A DNA stretch of 64,000 nucleotides, taken from NCBI GenBank assembly GCA_030867875.1, contig JAOWCC010001609.1:434001-498000 (forward strand), given 5' to 3'. Shown here in pieces: positions 24,805 to 36,550 of this stretch. The stretch is from Actinernus sp. WN-2022 (lineage: Eukaryota; Cnidaria; Anthozoa; Actiniaria; Actinernidae). The notes beneath the pieces were generated by a model. It searched no databases. It saw nothing but the letters and a program-made list of their open reading frames with translations, and was not told where the DNA came from. Position numbers and translations under genes: made by a program. The stretch's first letter is position 1. The number at the start of each line of letters is the position of its first letter.

Positions 24805-25615
24805 GGTACATATAGAATAGAAGGGTAATATATGCTAATAACATGTATCATAAACACATACCTACTGTAATTATAAGTGTGATAAGCGTAACTTACAATA
24901 AGTAATAGGCTATTTGCTAAATACTAATTATGAGGAAACTAACTATTAAAAAATATAATAATATATATACTAATAGCACATCATAATTACATAACTCCTA
25001 TAAATATAGTAAGTGTGATAAGCATAAGTTTACAATATGTAATAGACTAATTACTAATTATTAAATACTAACTATTAAAAAGTATAATAATACATATATA
25101 CTAATAGCACATCATAATTACATAACTACTATAAATATAGTAAGTGTGATAAGCGTAAGTTTACAATATGTAATAGACTAATTACTAATTGTTAAACACT
25201 AACTATTAAAAAGTATAATAATACATATATACTAATAGCACATCATAATTACATAACTCCTATAAATATAGTAAGTGTGATAAGCGTAAGTTTACAATAT
25301 ATAATAGACTAATTACTAATTGTTAAACACTAACTATTAAAAAGTATAATAATACATATATACTAATAGTACATCATTATTAAATAACTCCTATAAATAT
25401 AGTAAGTGTGATAAGCGTAAGTTTACAATATGTAATAGACTAATTAATAATTATTAAATACTAACTATTAAAAAGTATAATAATATATATATATACTAAT
25501 AGCACATCATAATTACATAACTCCTATAAATATAGTAAGTGTGATAAGCGTAAGTTTACAATATGTAATAGACTAATTACTAATTATTAGACACTAACTA
25601 TTACAAAAGATATTA
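24805..25615. repeat. Satellite array, 131-bp unit, about six copies
   Basis: Landmark AGTAAGTGTGATAAGCGTAA recurs at 131-133-bp steps (near 25009, 25140, 25271, 25402 and 25535, plus a diverged first copy near 24876). Units are AT-rich and nearly identical in the middle of the array and more diverged at the left edge, the usual pattern of an array evolving by unequal exchange. No coding capacity. Confidence 0.85.
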
Positions 25616-25627
25616 CTTTCCCTACTA

Positions 25628-26140
25628 CAGTCGAACCTGTATATAATCGTCACCCTCGGGACTTTAGACATTGGCCGCTGAATACAGGTTGGCCGCTTAA
25701 TACAGGTTCACCAAAATACTTACTGGACATGGACAAATGTCAATTTATTCGCGTATTATGTACAGTAGCAACTCGTTCAAGCTTACAATAACACAACCAA
25801 GCGATATCTATACCTTTAACAAACGAAGATTGTAAGTGCTTATGGATATTGGTGAATGAACTACTGTATGAACAATAACGGCTTTGTAGCGAAGTGTTGA
25901 TGGTGCAATGAAATCGTAAATTGATTAGTGGTTTTAGGTTTCATTTCAAAGGTGGCCGCTTAATACATGTCAAAATAACAAAGATAGACAAACACGGGAC
26001 TGCTCAAGGGTGGCCGCGACCGCTTAATAGAAGTGACCGTTTGCTACAGGTAGCAAATACAGAGATTGTATGGCAGAAACTTTGTGACTTTACAAACTGG
26101 TCGCTTAATAGCTGGTGGCCGCTTAATACAGGTTAGACTG
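25628..26140. mobile_element. MITE, TIR CAGTCNAACCTGTATTAAGC
   Basis: Left end CAGTCGAACCTGTATATAAT and right end the reverse complement of CAGTCTAACCTGTATTAAGC. The word TGGCCGCTTAATACAGGT and variants recur five or six times inside both ends. No transposase. Immediately right of the 131-bp satellite. Confidence 0.6.
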
Positions 26141-26544
26141 TTACCAACGTTTATTAGCAGAAATGGCCTCCGAGCGTCCGACCAGTTGTAGCTACGATAG
26201 GGAAGATTCGATCGGACCGAACCAGGTCGTACATCGATCGAAAGCTGCTCGGATGATGGAAAGCCAATTGAACGAGTGGCCACACCTACTGACTGATCCG
26301 ACTACCTTACTATCATCTGACCGCATTACGACCGCCCGTGTGATCCCAGCTTAACGGAACGATTTGCAGCGGGACTATTCTAGGCTTCCGGCAAAAGTTG
26401 GTTAACGTTGGAGCAGGAAGGGTAACTCGACAATCATCTCAGTAATCAATACTCAAAGCCTATAATTTTGACTAGAGCTAGCCTGGGTTTAATTCACTGC
26501 TAAACAACGTTAAATGTTCGATTTACTAATAGGGACAGTAATAA

Positions 26545-29500
26545 CTGTTGATTAGAGTTTAAAAAGTTGCGAAATCCTGATGTCCGAAGATTTACATGGA
26601 GGGGCCAAGGGCCACGAATTTCTTTAGGCAAAACTAACACTATTAATCGACGGCTTGATTATTTCTTTGTTTCCGATTTTCTGCAGCCCGTAATTGAGAA
26701 GACTGATAGCATTACCGCCCCCTCTACTGATCACTCGGCTATTTCACTTTCCTTTAAATCATCATATGCAAACGCTCAACATGGACCTGCCTTTTGGAGG
26801 TTTAACAACTCACTGATTAATGATAACAACTACTTAGAAAACATGCGGGATAAAATCAAATCTTTTAAATCTGACCTTGACAGCTCTAATATACATAACC
26901 CCCAACTCCGCTGGGAGTTACTCAAATATGAAATTCGAAAGTCCACTATCCGGTTTTCAAAAGATAAGGCAAAACAGTTTAGATCACGATATAGTCGCAT
27001 TGAGAGAGAACTTGAACTCATAGAGATGACCGTTGATTGGGAGGTGGACGAACAGTTGGCTTCCAAACACGACACGCTGAAAAAAGAGTTAGACGTTTTC
27101 AGTGATTATATCACTGAGGGCATAATTATTCGTTCCAGATCGACTTGGTATCAATATGGAGAAAAAAACAATAAGCATTTTTTATCACTTGAGAAAAGAA
27201 ATAAGGCCAAAACACACGTTAAGAAACTAATAGTTGAAGAGGATCCGGAGACCGCTATTACTGAACCCAAACAAGTGCTTGACTACATTCAGCGGTTTTT
27301 CGGTCATCTCTACTCCCCAAAAAAAATCAAAACTGAAGAACAATGCTTCACCTTTTTATCTAATATCAATACCCCGAATCTAAGTGAAGAACAACAGACC
27401 AAGTGCGAAGGTTTACTAACAATAAACGAATGCTATGAAAGTCTAAAACAACTTGGGGCATCAAAAACTCCCGGCAACGACGGATTATCGAAAGAATTTT
27501 ATACTCCATTTTGGGATTTGCTGGGTCAAGATATGGTTAAGTGTCTAAACGACTGTTTTGACAAAGGAGCTTTAACCACATCACAAAAACAGGCAATAAT
27601 AATATTAATTGAAAAACCAGAAAAAGACGTGAGATTCTTAAAAAACTGGAGGCCGATAAGTTTGATTAACGTTGACGCCAAAATATGCAGTAAAGTGTTG
27701 AGCAATAGAATGACTGACATTCTTCCCGACATTATAAACAACGATCAAGCTGCTTTTGTTAAGGGCCGGAATATCGAAGAGCCAATCAGGTTTATAGAAG
27801 ATCTCATGTACTATGTTCGGGACAAGAAAATAAAATAAAATCACTATTGTTAGCTGCGGACTTTGAAAAAGCCTTCGATAGTATTGAACATAATTTCGTT
27901 TTTGCTACCCTATGTAAATTTGGGTTTGGGCCAAATTTCATTAAATGGATACGTGTGATCCTAAATGATAATTACAGTTGTGTTCTCAACAATGGCGTAG
28001 CAACCCAGTATTTTAAAGTAGGACGGGGCTCTAAACAAGGTGATCCAATTAGCCCGTACTTATTTATTTTAGTGATAGAGATAATGACCACTTTAATACG
28101 TTCTAAAGGTATTGATCTCGGGGGCTATGAAAAGAAAGTCGAAAATTTCGCTGATGACGCGACTTTTGTACTGAGAGATTTAAATAGTTTGTATAAGGTT
28201 ATCAATACGCTCGAAACCTTTTATGCCTTTTCTTCTCTAAAAATTAATTATAGCAAATCGGAAATTGGATGGCTTTACGGCAGTGAAAATTCGGAAAACC
28301 GGCATAAACTTAAATGGATCGACTTTAACACTAAGGGATTGAGGTTTCTTGGGGTCTATTTTTCTTATAATGAGAAATATAGACAAAATAACAATCTTGA
28401 TAGATCTCTGGAAAACTTCGGAACTGTTTTGTCTATATGGGGATTACGTAAGCTCACCCTTTACGGCAAAATCCAGATAATTAAATCGCTGGCGATTTCC
28501 AAGCTAGAGTATGTCTGCTCTAAAGTTTATGTTCCGGACACGTATATTAAATGTGTACAAAATGAAATCAATAAGTTCATTTGGAATGGAAAGAAACCCA
28601 AAATTAAACACGAAACCCTTATTGGTGATTATGGTGACGGTGGCCTCAGGGCGCTTGCCTTTGATATCAAAATTAAGGCGCATTTGGGCAAAGAAATTGT
28701 TAGATCCAGAGGAAAAAGACTGGAAAATAGTACCAAATATTTACTTAAGGGAGGTTGGGGGTATAAAATGTATTGGTAGCAATTTTGATAAATCTGTTAT
28801 TCCCGAGACTCACTTCCTAAATTTTATAAACACATTTTGGAAAATTGGGCAGATATTAGCCACTGTGATACTGGCACGAATATTGACGGAGGTCATACTA
28901 AACCAACCCCTATGGAATAACAAATATATAAAAGGTATAGACACCAAACAGTTTAGGTCCTTTACCGCAAAATATTTTTTGAAAGTAAGAGACATTAGCC
29001 ATAACGAGTACTTGTGTAACTGGGGTCAAATCAGAGAAAAGGGGATCAAAGAAGGTGAATTTTTACATTGGAAGAGTCTTATCCAGTCAGTTCCTACTGA
29101 ATGGAAAGTTGTTTTGCATAGAGGTCGGACTACCGACGATACCAACGATACATGTAATGCCCAAATGCACAAGTGCGCCCCAAAACTACATCTTGGAGAT
29201 AAAATCATATTAGTATCAAAATTAACATCAAAACAAATTTATTGGTTTTTCATAAATAGAAAGTTTAAACCTCCAACCTCACAACCGAACATTGAACGTA
29301 GAATAGGTACCTCAATCGACTGGAAAATAGTTTACAATAGAATACGAAATACGTCTATTGATACATACCTTCGAACATTTCAATATAAAGTTTTGAACAA
29401 TATCTTATTTGTAAACAGAGATCTGTTTAGGTTTAAGTTGATTGAATCTCCAAGGTGCTCCTACTGCCAAATGGCCTATGAAACTATAGACCATATTTTT

Positions 29501-30000
29501 ATTCACTGTATAGAATCCAAGAACTTTTATTTCGAAATCCGTAACTGGTTGTTATGCAATGCCCAGTTAAATCTACCCCCATTGGACCCAGAACATATTT
29601 TGTTAGGAGTCGAAGATACATTCCACCGGGCAAATCTAGTAAATTTCATTTTATTAATTTACAAACTACTGTTATATAAGTCAAGGGACTCAAACAAACC
29701 TCCAAACTTACAACGGTTTCTTGTCTCACTTACGTACTATGAACAAATTGAAAGAAAAATCGCCATAAGTCAAGGTAAATTACCCCTTCATTTATCCAAA
29801 TGGGATGATTTAACTGAGCGTTTTGTAAGTTTTGCTCCTCATTAAACTGGAGTAAAAAAAATCATAGGTTCGAAAAGAAAATTTGTATTTTTTTGTTAGT
29901 GTAATATATGTAATGTATGTAAGTGAAACTAATTGTTACAATACTTTTTCATTAAAAAGTAAATAAAAAAAAAACAATAAAAAAAAGAAAAAGATGACCA
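26545..30000 (+). mobile_element. L1/Tx1-like LINE, 5'-truncated, poly(A)
   Basis: Forward LINE from the end of the endonuclease (RRLDYFFVSDFLQ, STDHSAI) through RT and a C-terminal zinc-binding motif to an A-rich tail (about 29956-29995). The KTPGNDGLSKEFY block and FADD catalytic site are of the L1/Tx1 type. Frame changes near 27838 and 28700-28779 show that it is inactive. Confidence 0.85.
26567..29845 (+). pseudogene. L1/Tx1-like ORF2 in three frames
   Basis: Frame 1 (26567-27838): endonuclease end, long helical linker and RT start including NWRPISLINVDAKICSK and AAFVKGRNIEEP. Frame 2 (27847-28779): RT core with ADFEKAFDSIEH, GSKQGDPISPYLF and NFADDATF. Frame 3 (to 29845): C-terminal region with the cysteine/histidine motif CSYCQMAYETIDHIFIHC. 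The change at 27838 is next to an AAAATAAAATAAAA stretch. Translation cannot give one protein, so no activity is expected. Confidence 0.85.
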
Positions 30001-30289
30001 AAAATAAATTAAAAGTACTCAACTACACGTATAAGTAAAAATTATTTTGGTGTTACCCCTGATGACGGGTCGCGCAACCCATATGCAGAAACCGGTAACT
30101 TCCTTTAATGTGTTCCGTATTTACCCCCTCATGACTGGTTTCCGCTTGGGAAAGTTGATGAGGAGTTACATGAAGAACCGATATCGAGGACCCCGATTTT
30201 GATGCACTTGTCTGCCCATTTAAATCGTAGAGATCCATACTACTAGCTGATATCTATTGCCCTCCGTCAACAACTACTGCAACCGACAT

Positions 30290-31160
30290 CACTAAATTTG
30301 AGCAAAACTATGCCGAGATCGAACCGAAGCGAGCGAACGTGCGAACCGAAGACTGGAGATATAATCCCGTTTCCATTGTCTTGCCATCTGTCTATCAAAA
30401 AAATTATCAAGAAGAACTTTACGATTTTACAGAATGATCGAGAGACTGCCTCTATTTTTTCGCAGCCTCCTCTCATTTCTTTCAAACATGACAAGAATCT
30501 CCGTGATGCCCTTGTCAAAGGATCCCTACAGCCTGATCTTCAACCAGGCACTTTTAAATGTTCTAGGAACTAAAGGCTTTCTTAAAGTCATTTTGATTGT
30601 ACTTCCAGTAATGTTATTTATTGTATCACCTTCACACTTTGTAACAAACTCTACATCGGAGAAACAGGACGAAGATTAGGAGATCGATTCTGCGAACACT
30701 TGCTAGATGTTAGAGCTATTCAGCAAGGATCTCGCCAAACTTGTTGCTCGCCACTTTAACCCTTACCATTGTATTAATCACATCATTGTATCCGGCATTT
30801 CTCTTCTTCAAGGTACTACCGACACCGGTAAACGCAAAGAACAGAACTTTATTTCCAAATTAGGCGCATGGCACCTCACGGTATTAATGAACGCGTTTTA
30901 CAATTCACGTAATCGCTCACACTTAGATCAGCATGTTTCGTTAGTTTATTCATCGACACTCTTTATTGTTCCTGTTACAGCTATTAGCATTTCTATTATT
31001 GGCTATTGGCGCAATTTCCTTTGATCTTAATTGATCGGAGTACATGTTTCTACAGCGGTAGTCATACACTCAACACTACATAAACCGTCTCCCCATCCAC
31101 AATTCCCTCTTTTGCTCTGACGAAGAGCTGGCGCTCGAAACGTCAGCTGCTACTCTTTTC
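30290..31160 (+). pseudogene. Penelope-like retroelement remnant with GIY-YIG domain
   Basis: Frame 30298-30573 ends in PPLISFKHDKNLRDALVKG and QPGTFKCSRN, typical of the region between RT and endonuclease in Penelope-like elements. In the following frame, from about 30606, comes a GIY-YIG domain with LYIGETGRRLGDRF. Later fragments (PHGINER) match the C-terminus. Several frameshifts break it. A 3' block near 31115-31160 contains CTGACGAAGAGC and GCTCGAAACGTCAG, a pair often seen at Penelope 3' ends and reminiscent of hammerhead ribozyme cores. Confidence 0.7.
31117..31153 (+). ncRNA. Possible degenerate hammerhead-like motif
   Basis: The sequence reads CTGACGA, then a short stem GAGC/GCTC with loop TGGC, then GAAAC and GTC. 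CTGANGA, a stem II and GAAA in this order are the hammerhead core, and Penelope-like elements are known to carry such ribozymes with a short stem III. I cannot confirm stems I and III by eye. A related block (CTGATGAAGG ... CCCGAAACGTGTG) lies at about 31888-31945. Confidence 0.3.
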
Positions 31161-31224
31161 ACATCATGATTGATTTTATTATAAACAGGGACATTTTCAA
31201 ATCAAGTAAACAAACTCTAATTTG

Positions 31225-31467
31225 TAACGAGACCTGAAACAACCATGGGGCTGATCAAAGTCAGGACCCGGCTAAACCACAGTTCGAATCGGAATTTAGC
31301 GTGTTTGGTCTTTGTGGAGGGAGAAAAACCGGAGAAAAACCGTCGGAGCAAGGGTGAGATCCCAAGAAACTCAACTCACATATGGCGCCACGTCTGGGAA
31401 TCGAACCTGGGCAATAGAGATGAGAGGCGAAACACTTAACCACTGCGCCAGCCCGGTTCACGCACAT
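31225..31467 (-). mobile_element. tRNA-derived SINE, reverse strand
   Basis: On the reverse strand a tRNA-like head starts near 31460 with GGCTGGCGCAGTGGTTAAGT (A box) and GGTTCGATTCC (B box near 31395). It is followed by the same body as the SINE at 20.94 kb (CACCCTTGCTCCGACGG) and ends with a tail near 31230. Best preserved member in the window. Confidence 0.75.
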
Positions 31468-31689
31468 GACATTGATGCACTGAATGAAAAACTGTGTTAG
31501 GAGTGGCTATTTACCTTCGATACTTTGCTTATTGTCACAACAACATACCTGGAACATATCTGGGACATTTAACTAATGTTACAACTGGCAAAACAGTAAG
31601 CAAACGCTCCTATGAGCCAACTCGTGGATGTGAGGTGTACAATTTATGTTTTATGCATGCGCTTTCGGGTGCGCAATGTAAGTTTTAAA

Positions 31690-32880
31690 CTCTTGGATTT
31701 TAATCGTGTCTTCATTTGCCACAAGAACTCACACTAGATGTGTAATGGCTCTAAGGACCACCTGAAGAAATCATCAAGCGCCGGATCCTTTTTGAAAGGA
31801 TCACTATTAAATCAGCAAAAATACGGTAATTAAAGAAAAACGAAGAATGAAAGGCTGACTTTACAGGTCGAGGAAAAGCCATTCAGGCTGATGAAGGCAA
31901 ACCGTGGTTGCTGATAAAGGATTTATCACCCGAAACGTGTGTATTCATAACTATTGACACTTTGGAAGCCATTCATTTTATATTAAGTTTTAAATTCTGA
32001 CCTGGTCTGTGTCATGCATCACCAGAACTTTTTGTTCTCTTCTGTTCTATTGGATAATATACTAGTACATAATTTTCCCAACACTGTATATTGCAACTGA
32101 ACGCAGCGACGGTAACTCTGGTCAAATTTCGGGCACTGTGCAGATTTGATCAAATACTAGATTACAATCGAAAACGACGTGCTTAACAAATCTCTGCTTC
32201 TGAAGGTCTACGGTAACCTTATTTTGATAAGCATAACATCATCGTATGGAATGTTTTGCCTTGCATCGCAGAGGCTTCCGATGCGAGACGGGTGTATTCG
32301 CAGGCTAAAAGTATCTCCAAACCATAGTTTTTTCCCGAGATTCTGACGTAAGTTTACTCTAGCATGTAATATATTATAATAAAAGCCTAAAAAATGCAGA
32401 AAAGTACCTGCGCGCTGTTGACGTAATTATCACGCCGTTTTCGAACAACGAGCGCTCGCTCAAAGCTGTTTTTTTTTTACAAGCCCGCGCGACGTACTCA
32501 ACAAACTAAAGTAAAACTTCTGTATCCTCCTTTATTGTTTTAGTTACATGACTATCATAGAATCGTCTGTGTTTTTCGGTGTAACGATAAATACCGCTCG
32601 TAATATTTCCAAATTTCCAAATTGCACTTGTCCAGCCGGCAAGTGCAATTTTGATGGAATTTTGAAATTTTACTCACGGTAGCACCAAAAACCAGACGAT
32701 TACGTATACGGAGGGAAAGTTTCCAAAAGAGTAATTGAAAACACAATTTCATCCATGATTGGTCTGAAGAACCCCCAGCTACATATAATCCTCAAACAGC
32801 AGCTGCTCCAGATATGCTACTAATGTTTATTATTTTATTTATTAAATCAAATTGATACGCGATAATCAACGGTCAACAAT
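31690..32880. other. Non-coding; repeat fragments
   Basis: About 31800-31990 contains a second Penelope-like 3' block (CTGATGAAGGC, CCCGAAACGTG). The rest, including inverted GCAAGTGCAATTT / AAATTGCACTTG near 32625, has no gene that I can support. Confidence 0.4.
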
Positions 32881-33199
32881 TTTTTTTTTTAAAGTAGCCG
32901 TGTGGCTAAAAGTATGGCTAAAAGTAAAACACAGTGGTTACTAACTACTTACAACTCTTACTGTCATTACTGTCTTATTTATTTCTGATTTTACTGATTA
33001 ACTTACGTGCTCAGTAGATCTTTGCGTATATATACAATGTACTTGAACTCCATTACATTCTGTTCTTCTTAAACACAGTTGTTCTCTAATTATAATTGCC
33101 AACCGTTAATCCAATATTGCGTTCAAACCAATGTTTGTGATACAATATAGATTTAACATTAACTGGATGAGAAATGTTCACAGTTCAGTATTTCTCGAT
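32881..33199. repeat. Left copy of a ~320-bp direct repeat
   Basis: Begins with a T-run and AGCCGTGTGGCTAAAAGTA and ends at CAGTTCAGTATTTCTCGA. It matches 36015-36340 in the same orientation with only scattered differences. The two copies bracket the zinc-finger gene and a LINE fragment. LTR-like ends (TG...CA), a primer-binding site or a gag-pol region are not seen, so an LTR element is unlikely. Confidence 0.7.
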
Positions 33200-33662
33200 A
33201 TAGCGACATGCTGCGACATGTATCCTGTGTTCCAGAGGGATACATCTTGAGATTGTTAGAAATATTATTTAATATTTTATTATACCTGTAGAACAGTTCC
33301 AAGTTTTACCATATCATTTAGAAAGCATTTTAAGTACTAGATACATAACGAGTGGCCGTGCTTTATCGTATTCATAAATTCGAGCTGAAAGCGAGAGTTT
33401 GAAAATCCGGTAACTCACGAATACGAATTCTCCATGTGTCTTAATTATCAAACGTCCAGATATGTAGAGTCGTGTTTTTCAGTTATTTTGGCGATACGAC
33501 CTATTTCAGCCAAGAAAATCAAAGCAAAGGTTTATGCAAATCAGGACGAACCTGTTACAGATTACTTATCGCAAATCGATTGCCTTTGTTTTCCTTAATT
33601 TATTATTAATGTATTATTAATGTGTTTGATAGTCATATATATTATCTTCGTTGCTGTAGGAC

Positions 33663-34802
33663 GTGTCTAAGGAAACAATGGCCCATGCTTCTGGTCAGAG
33701 AAGTTCATTCTATGCTACCGAGAAACATCCACAATCAGAGAAACTGGTTAATCTTGATGATAATAAGACACCATTCCGAGACCATGTTCCAACCCAGATT
33801 GAGCGTACAGATCACGTTCGAATGCACACTGGAGAGAAGCCATATAATTGTAAGCAGTGTGGAAAGTGCTTCAAGCGGCTTTGTAACCTAACTAGGCATG
33901 TTCGAATACACTCTGGAGAGAAGCCATATAAATGTAAGCAGTGTGGAAAGTGTTTTAGCCAGTCTATTCATCTAACTACGCATGTTCGAATACACTCTGG
34001 AGAGAAGCCATATAATTGTAAGCAGTGTGGAAAGTGCTTCAATGAATCTGGTGCCCTAACTCGACATGTTCGAATTCACTCTGGAGAGGAGCCATATAAT
34101 TGTAAGCAGTGTGGAAAGTGCTTCAAGCAGTCTAGTTCCCTAAATCAACATGTTCAAATCCACTCTGAAGAAACACCATATAATTGTAAGCAGTGCGGAA
34201 AGTGCTTCAAGCAGTCTGGGAGCCTAATTAAACATGTTCGACTGCACTCTGGAGAGAAGCCGTATAATTGTAAGCAGTGTGGAAAGTACTTCAATCAGTC
34301 TAGTGAGCTAACTCAACATGTTGGAATACACTCTGGAGAGAAGCCATATAATTGTAAGCAGTGTGGAAAGTGCTTCAAGCAGCCTGGTAACCTAAGTAGG
34401 CATGTTCGAATACACTCTGGAGAGAAGCCATATAATTGTAAGCAGTGTGGAAAGTGCTTCAATCAGTCTAGTGAGCTAACTCAACATGTTCGAATACACT
34501 CTGGAGAGAAGCCATATAATTGTAAACAGTGTGGAAAGTGCTTCAAGCAGCCTGGTAACCTAACTAGGCATGTTCGAATACACTCTGGAGAGAAGCCATA
34601 TAATTGTAAGCAGTGTGGAAAGTGCTTCAAGCATTCTAGTACCCTAACTCGACATGTTCGAATTCACTCTGGAGAGGAGCCATATAATTGTAAGCAGTGT
34701 GGAAAGTGCTTCAAGCAGTCTGGGAACCTAATTCAACATGTTCGAAGAATCCATATAAGTGTAAGCAGTGTGGAATGTACTTCAGTTGGTCTTCCACCCT
34801 AA
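33663..34802 (+). CDS. C2H2 zinc-finger array protein (11 fingers in frame)
   Basis: Probably a nuclear DNA-binding protein. After about 45 N-terminal residues without a recognisable KRAB, SCAN or BTB domain, eleven C2H2 fingers follow at 84-bp steps, each of the form CKQCGKCF..(12)..H-V-R-I-H joined by HSGEKPYN linkers. Finger backbones are nearly identical in DNA sequence, and the differences concentrate at the base-contacting helix positions (QSGNLTR, QSSELTQ, HSSTLTR). Some linkers read SGEEPYN or SEETPYN. The acceptor-like sequence before the ATG (TTGCTGTAG near 33660) suggests that an upstream exon may exist. The last five or so codons before the stop are out of frame relative to a twelfth finger. 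Confidence 0.75.
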   Translation: MSKETMAHASGQRSSFYATEKHPQSEKLVNLDDNKTPFRDHVPTQIERTDHVRMHTGEKPYNCKQCGKCFKRLCNLTRHVRIHSGEKPYKCKQCGKCFSQSIHLTTHVRIHSGEKPYNCKQCGKCFNESGALTRHVRIHSGEEPYNCKQCGKCFKQSSSLNQHVQIHSEETPYNCKQCGKCFKQSGSLIKHVRLHSGEKPYNCKQCGKYFNQSSELTQHVGIHSGEKPYNCKQCGKCFKQPGNLSRHVRIHSGEKPYNCKQCGKCFNQSSELTQHVRIHSGEKPYNCKQCGKCFKQPGNLTRHVRIHSGEKPYNCKQCGKCFKHSSTLTRHVRIHSGEEPYNCKQCGKCFKQSGNLIQHVRRIHISVSSVECTSVGLPP

Positions 34803-34879
34803 CTAATCATGTTCGGTTACACTCTGGAGACCACACAACCTTGAAATTCAGTATGTACCGTATGTACCGACTTCAGTAG
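34753..34879 (+). pseudogene. Twelfth zinc finger, out of frame
   Basis: The frame YKCKQCGMYFSW..HVRLHSG is a complete C2H2 finger but is shifted from the preceding eleven. Comparison with neighbouring repeats shows about 13 bases missing from the linker at 34745-34750 (normally ACACTCTGGAGAG). So the array once had at least twelve fingers and the protein is now truncated early. Confidence 0.7.
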
Positions 34880-35284
34880 CCTAGTAAAAGGTATTTGAGA
34901 ACAGTTTGAAATACTTCTTAACGACAACAATAGCATTCATCTGGAGTTTTGATTTTGTATATGTAATCGCTTGAGTGCAATGAAATGATGGATTTTTCAC
35001 ACATTTCCAACTTTTCATCAAATTGTGACGCGGGAAATGTCGTGAAAAAATTGAAAACACAAGTGATTAATCCTTCAATTTCGTTTATAAGATAGTGTGA
35101 AATTTTCCGAGAGAGTATGAAAGACTTTGACTTCAGAACTAGTCGACTATATTCGCCTTTTATTGGATTGAAGCTCAAGCAAGTCGAAATGCTGCTGTCT
35201 CGTAATAGACATCACATAACTGTAAGGTGGAATGCTTTATTTTTCTTATGCAATGTGATTGGTTCTTGTAAAAAATAAATTTAA

Positions 35285-35615
35285 AAAAATATTTGCTTTC
35301 TGTTTCTAATTATCGTCCTATCTCTTTACTTTCAATATTCAACAAGATTCTTGAAAGACTAATGTATAATAGACTATTATTTATGATCAGCAATTTGGAT
35401 TTAGATCCAATCATTCAACATTTCATGCACTGATTCTGTTAATTGACAAGATTAAACAATCTATTGATAAAGGCACTTATTCCTGTGGCATCTTCATAGA
35501 CCTGTGTAAGGCTTTTGATACAGTTGACCATAACATATTATTGACCAAACTAGAATATTATGGAATCAGAGGTATTGCATTAGACTGGTTTGCCTCCTAC
35601 CTGGATAATAGGAGA
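35285..35615 (+). pseudogene. Jockey-like LINE RT fragment
   Basis: A short piece of RT with the SISLLSIFNKIL region, QFGFRSNHST, SCGIFIDLCKAFDTVDHN (catalytic block) and LDWFASYLDNR. It is the same family as the LINE at 46.86-48.41 kb. It stops abruptly at 35615 against a sequence (CCTCGTCCCCAGGGTCTTCTC) that looks like the end of another repeat. Confidence 0.75.
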
Positions 35616-36014
35616 CACAACCTCGTCCCCAGGGTCTTCTCGGTCAGATCCAAGATGGCGGCTACCTGAGAGAAGCCCTGGTAAAGGCTGGATCATGTGA
35701 TCAAATACTCCCAGATTTTGGGAGTATTTTGTCACGTGATTTGGCGATCTAAGATGGCGGCCAAGCTAAATATGGGAATATTTCATGACGTGTATAAACC
35801 ATAGGTATCCTAATCCGGATTGAGCGAGAAGCGATTAACGGTATTTCCACGCGGCGAACGATGCAGTGAAAACAGGTCTACTAAATGGCTCGAAATGGAG
35901 TTTACTTGGATAAAGAAACAGTGGAAAGGTATCACAAAGCTACCAGGATGTATCTAAGTTAGAAGAGAATCCTAAAAAGCCGTTCATTTTCCGTTAGCGT
36001 TGAAGCGAAGCAAT
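35616..36014. other. Non-coding; repeat ends, nothing coding
   Basis: Contains two near-identical short blocks around AAGATGGCGGC (35651 and 35753) and an inverted TACTCCCAGATTTTGGGAGTA at 35705-35725. No gene. Confidence 0.4.
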
Positions 36015-36340
36015 ATTTTTTTTTTTTTCAAAGGAGCCGTGTAGCTAAAAGTATTGCTAAAAGTAAAACACACAGTGGTTACTAACTACTTACAACTCTT
36101 ACGCCATTACTGTCTTATTTATTACTGATTTTACCGATTAACTTACGTGCTCAGTAGATCTTTGCGTAGATATGCAATGTACTTAAACTCCATTACATTG
36201 TGTTCTTCTTAAACACAGTTGTTCTCTAATTATAATTGACAACCGTCAATCCAATATTGCGTTCAAACCAATGTCTGTGGTACAATATAGATTTAACATT
36301 ATAACTGGACGAGAACTGTTCACAGTTCAGTATTCCTCGA
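36015..36340. repeat. Right copy of the ~320-bp direct repeat
   Basis: Same orientation as 32881-33199, from a T-run with AGCCGTGTAGCTAAAAGTA to CAGTTCAGTATTCCTCGA. Directly after it the sequence changes to that of virus-like copy 1, so it marks the host side of the left junction. Confidence 0.7.
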
Positions 36341-36408
36341 GCAGCAGGGGGGCTGAGCGGAATTCTTGGATGTAAATTTGTTGTATCCAACGATTTCATT
36401 TAGACAAG

Positions 36409-36495
36409 ACACAAGAAAATCAACATGTGACACGACGATAACCAACATGTGACACAAGAAAAACAACATGTGACACAAGAAATCCAACATGTCAA
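36409..36495. repeat. Short tandem repeat, unit ~20 bp with AACATGTGACACAAGAAA
   Basis: Four imperfect copies of AACATGTGACACAAGAAA. It lies at the left edge of virus-like copy 1 and has no counterpart that I can see in copy 2. Confidence 0.7.
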
Positions 36496-36550
36496 CACTC
36501 AGACATCACCAGTACCACCCACCCCCCCTGCTGCTATTGATATCAAATCT

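Noticed and set aside
24805..25615. CRISPR-like array
   Set aside because: The unit is a uniform 131-bp satellite without unique spacers, and the DNA is eukaryotic.
32881..36340. LTR retrotransposon bounded by the 320-bp direct repeats
   Set aside because: No TG...CA ends, primer-binding site, polypurine tract, protease or integrase between the repeats; the content is a zinc-finger gene and a LINE fragment.
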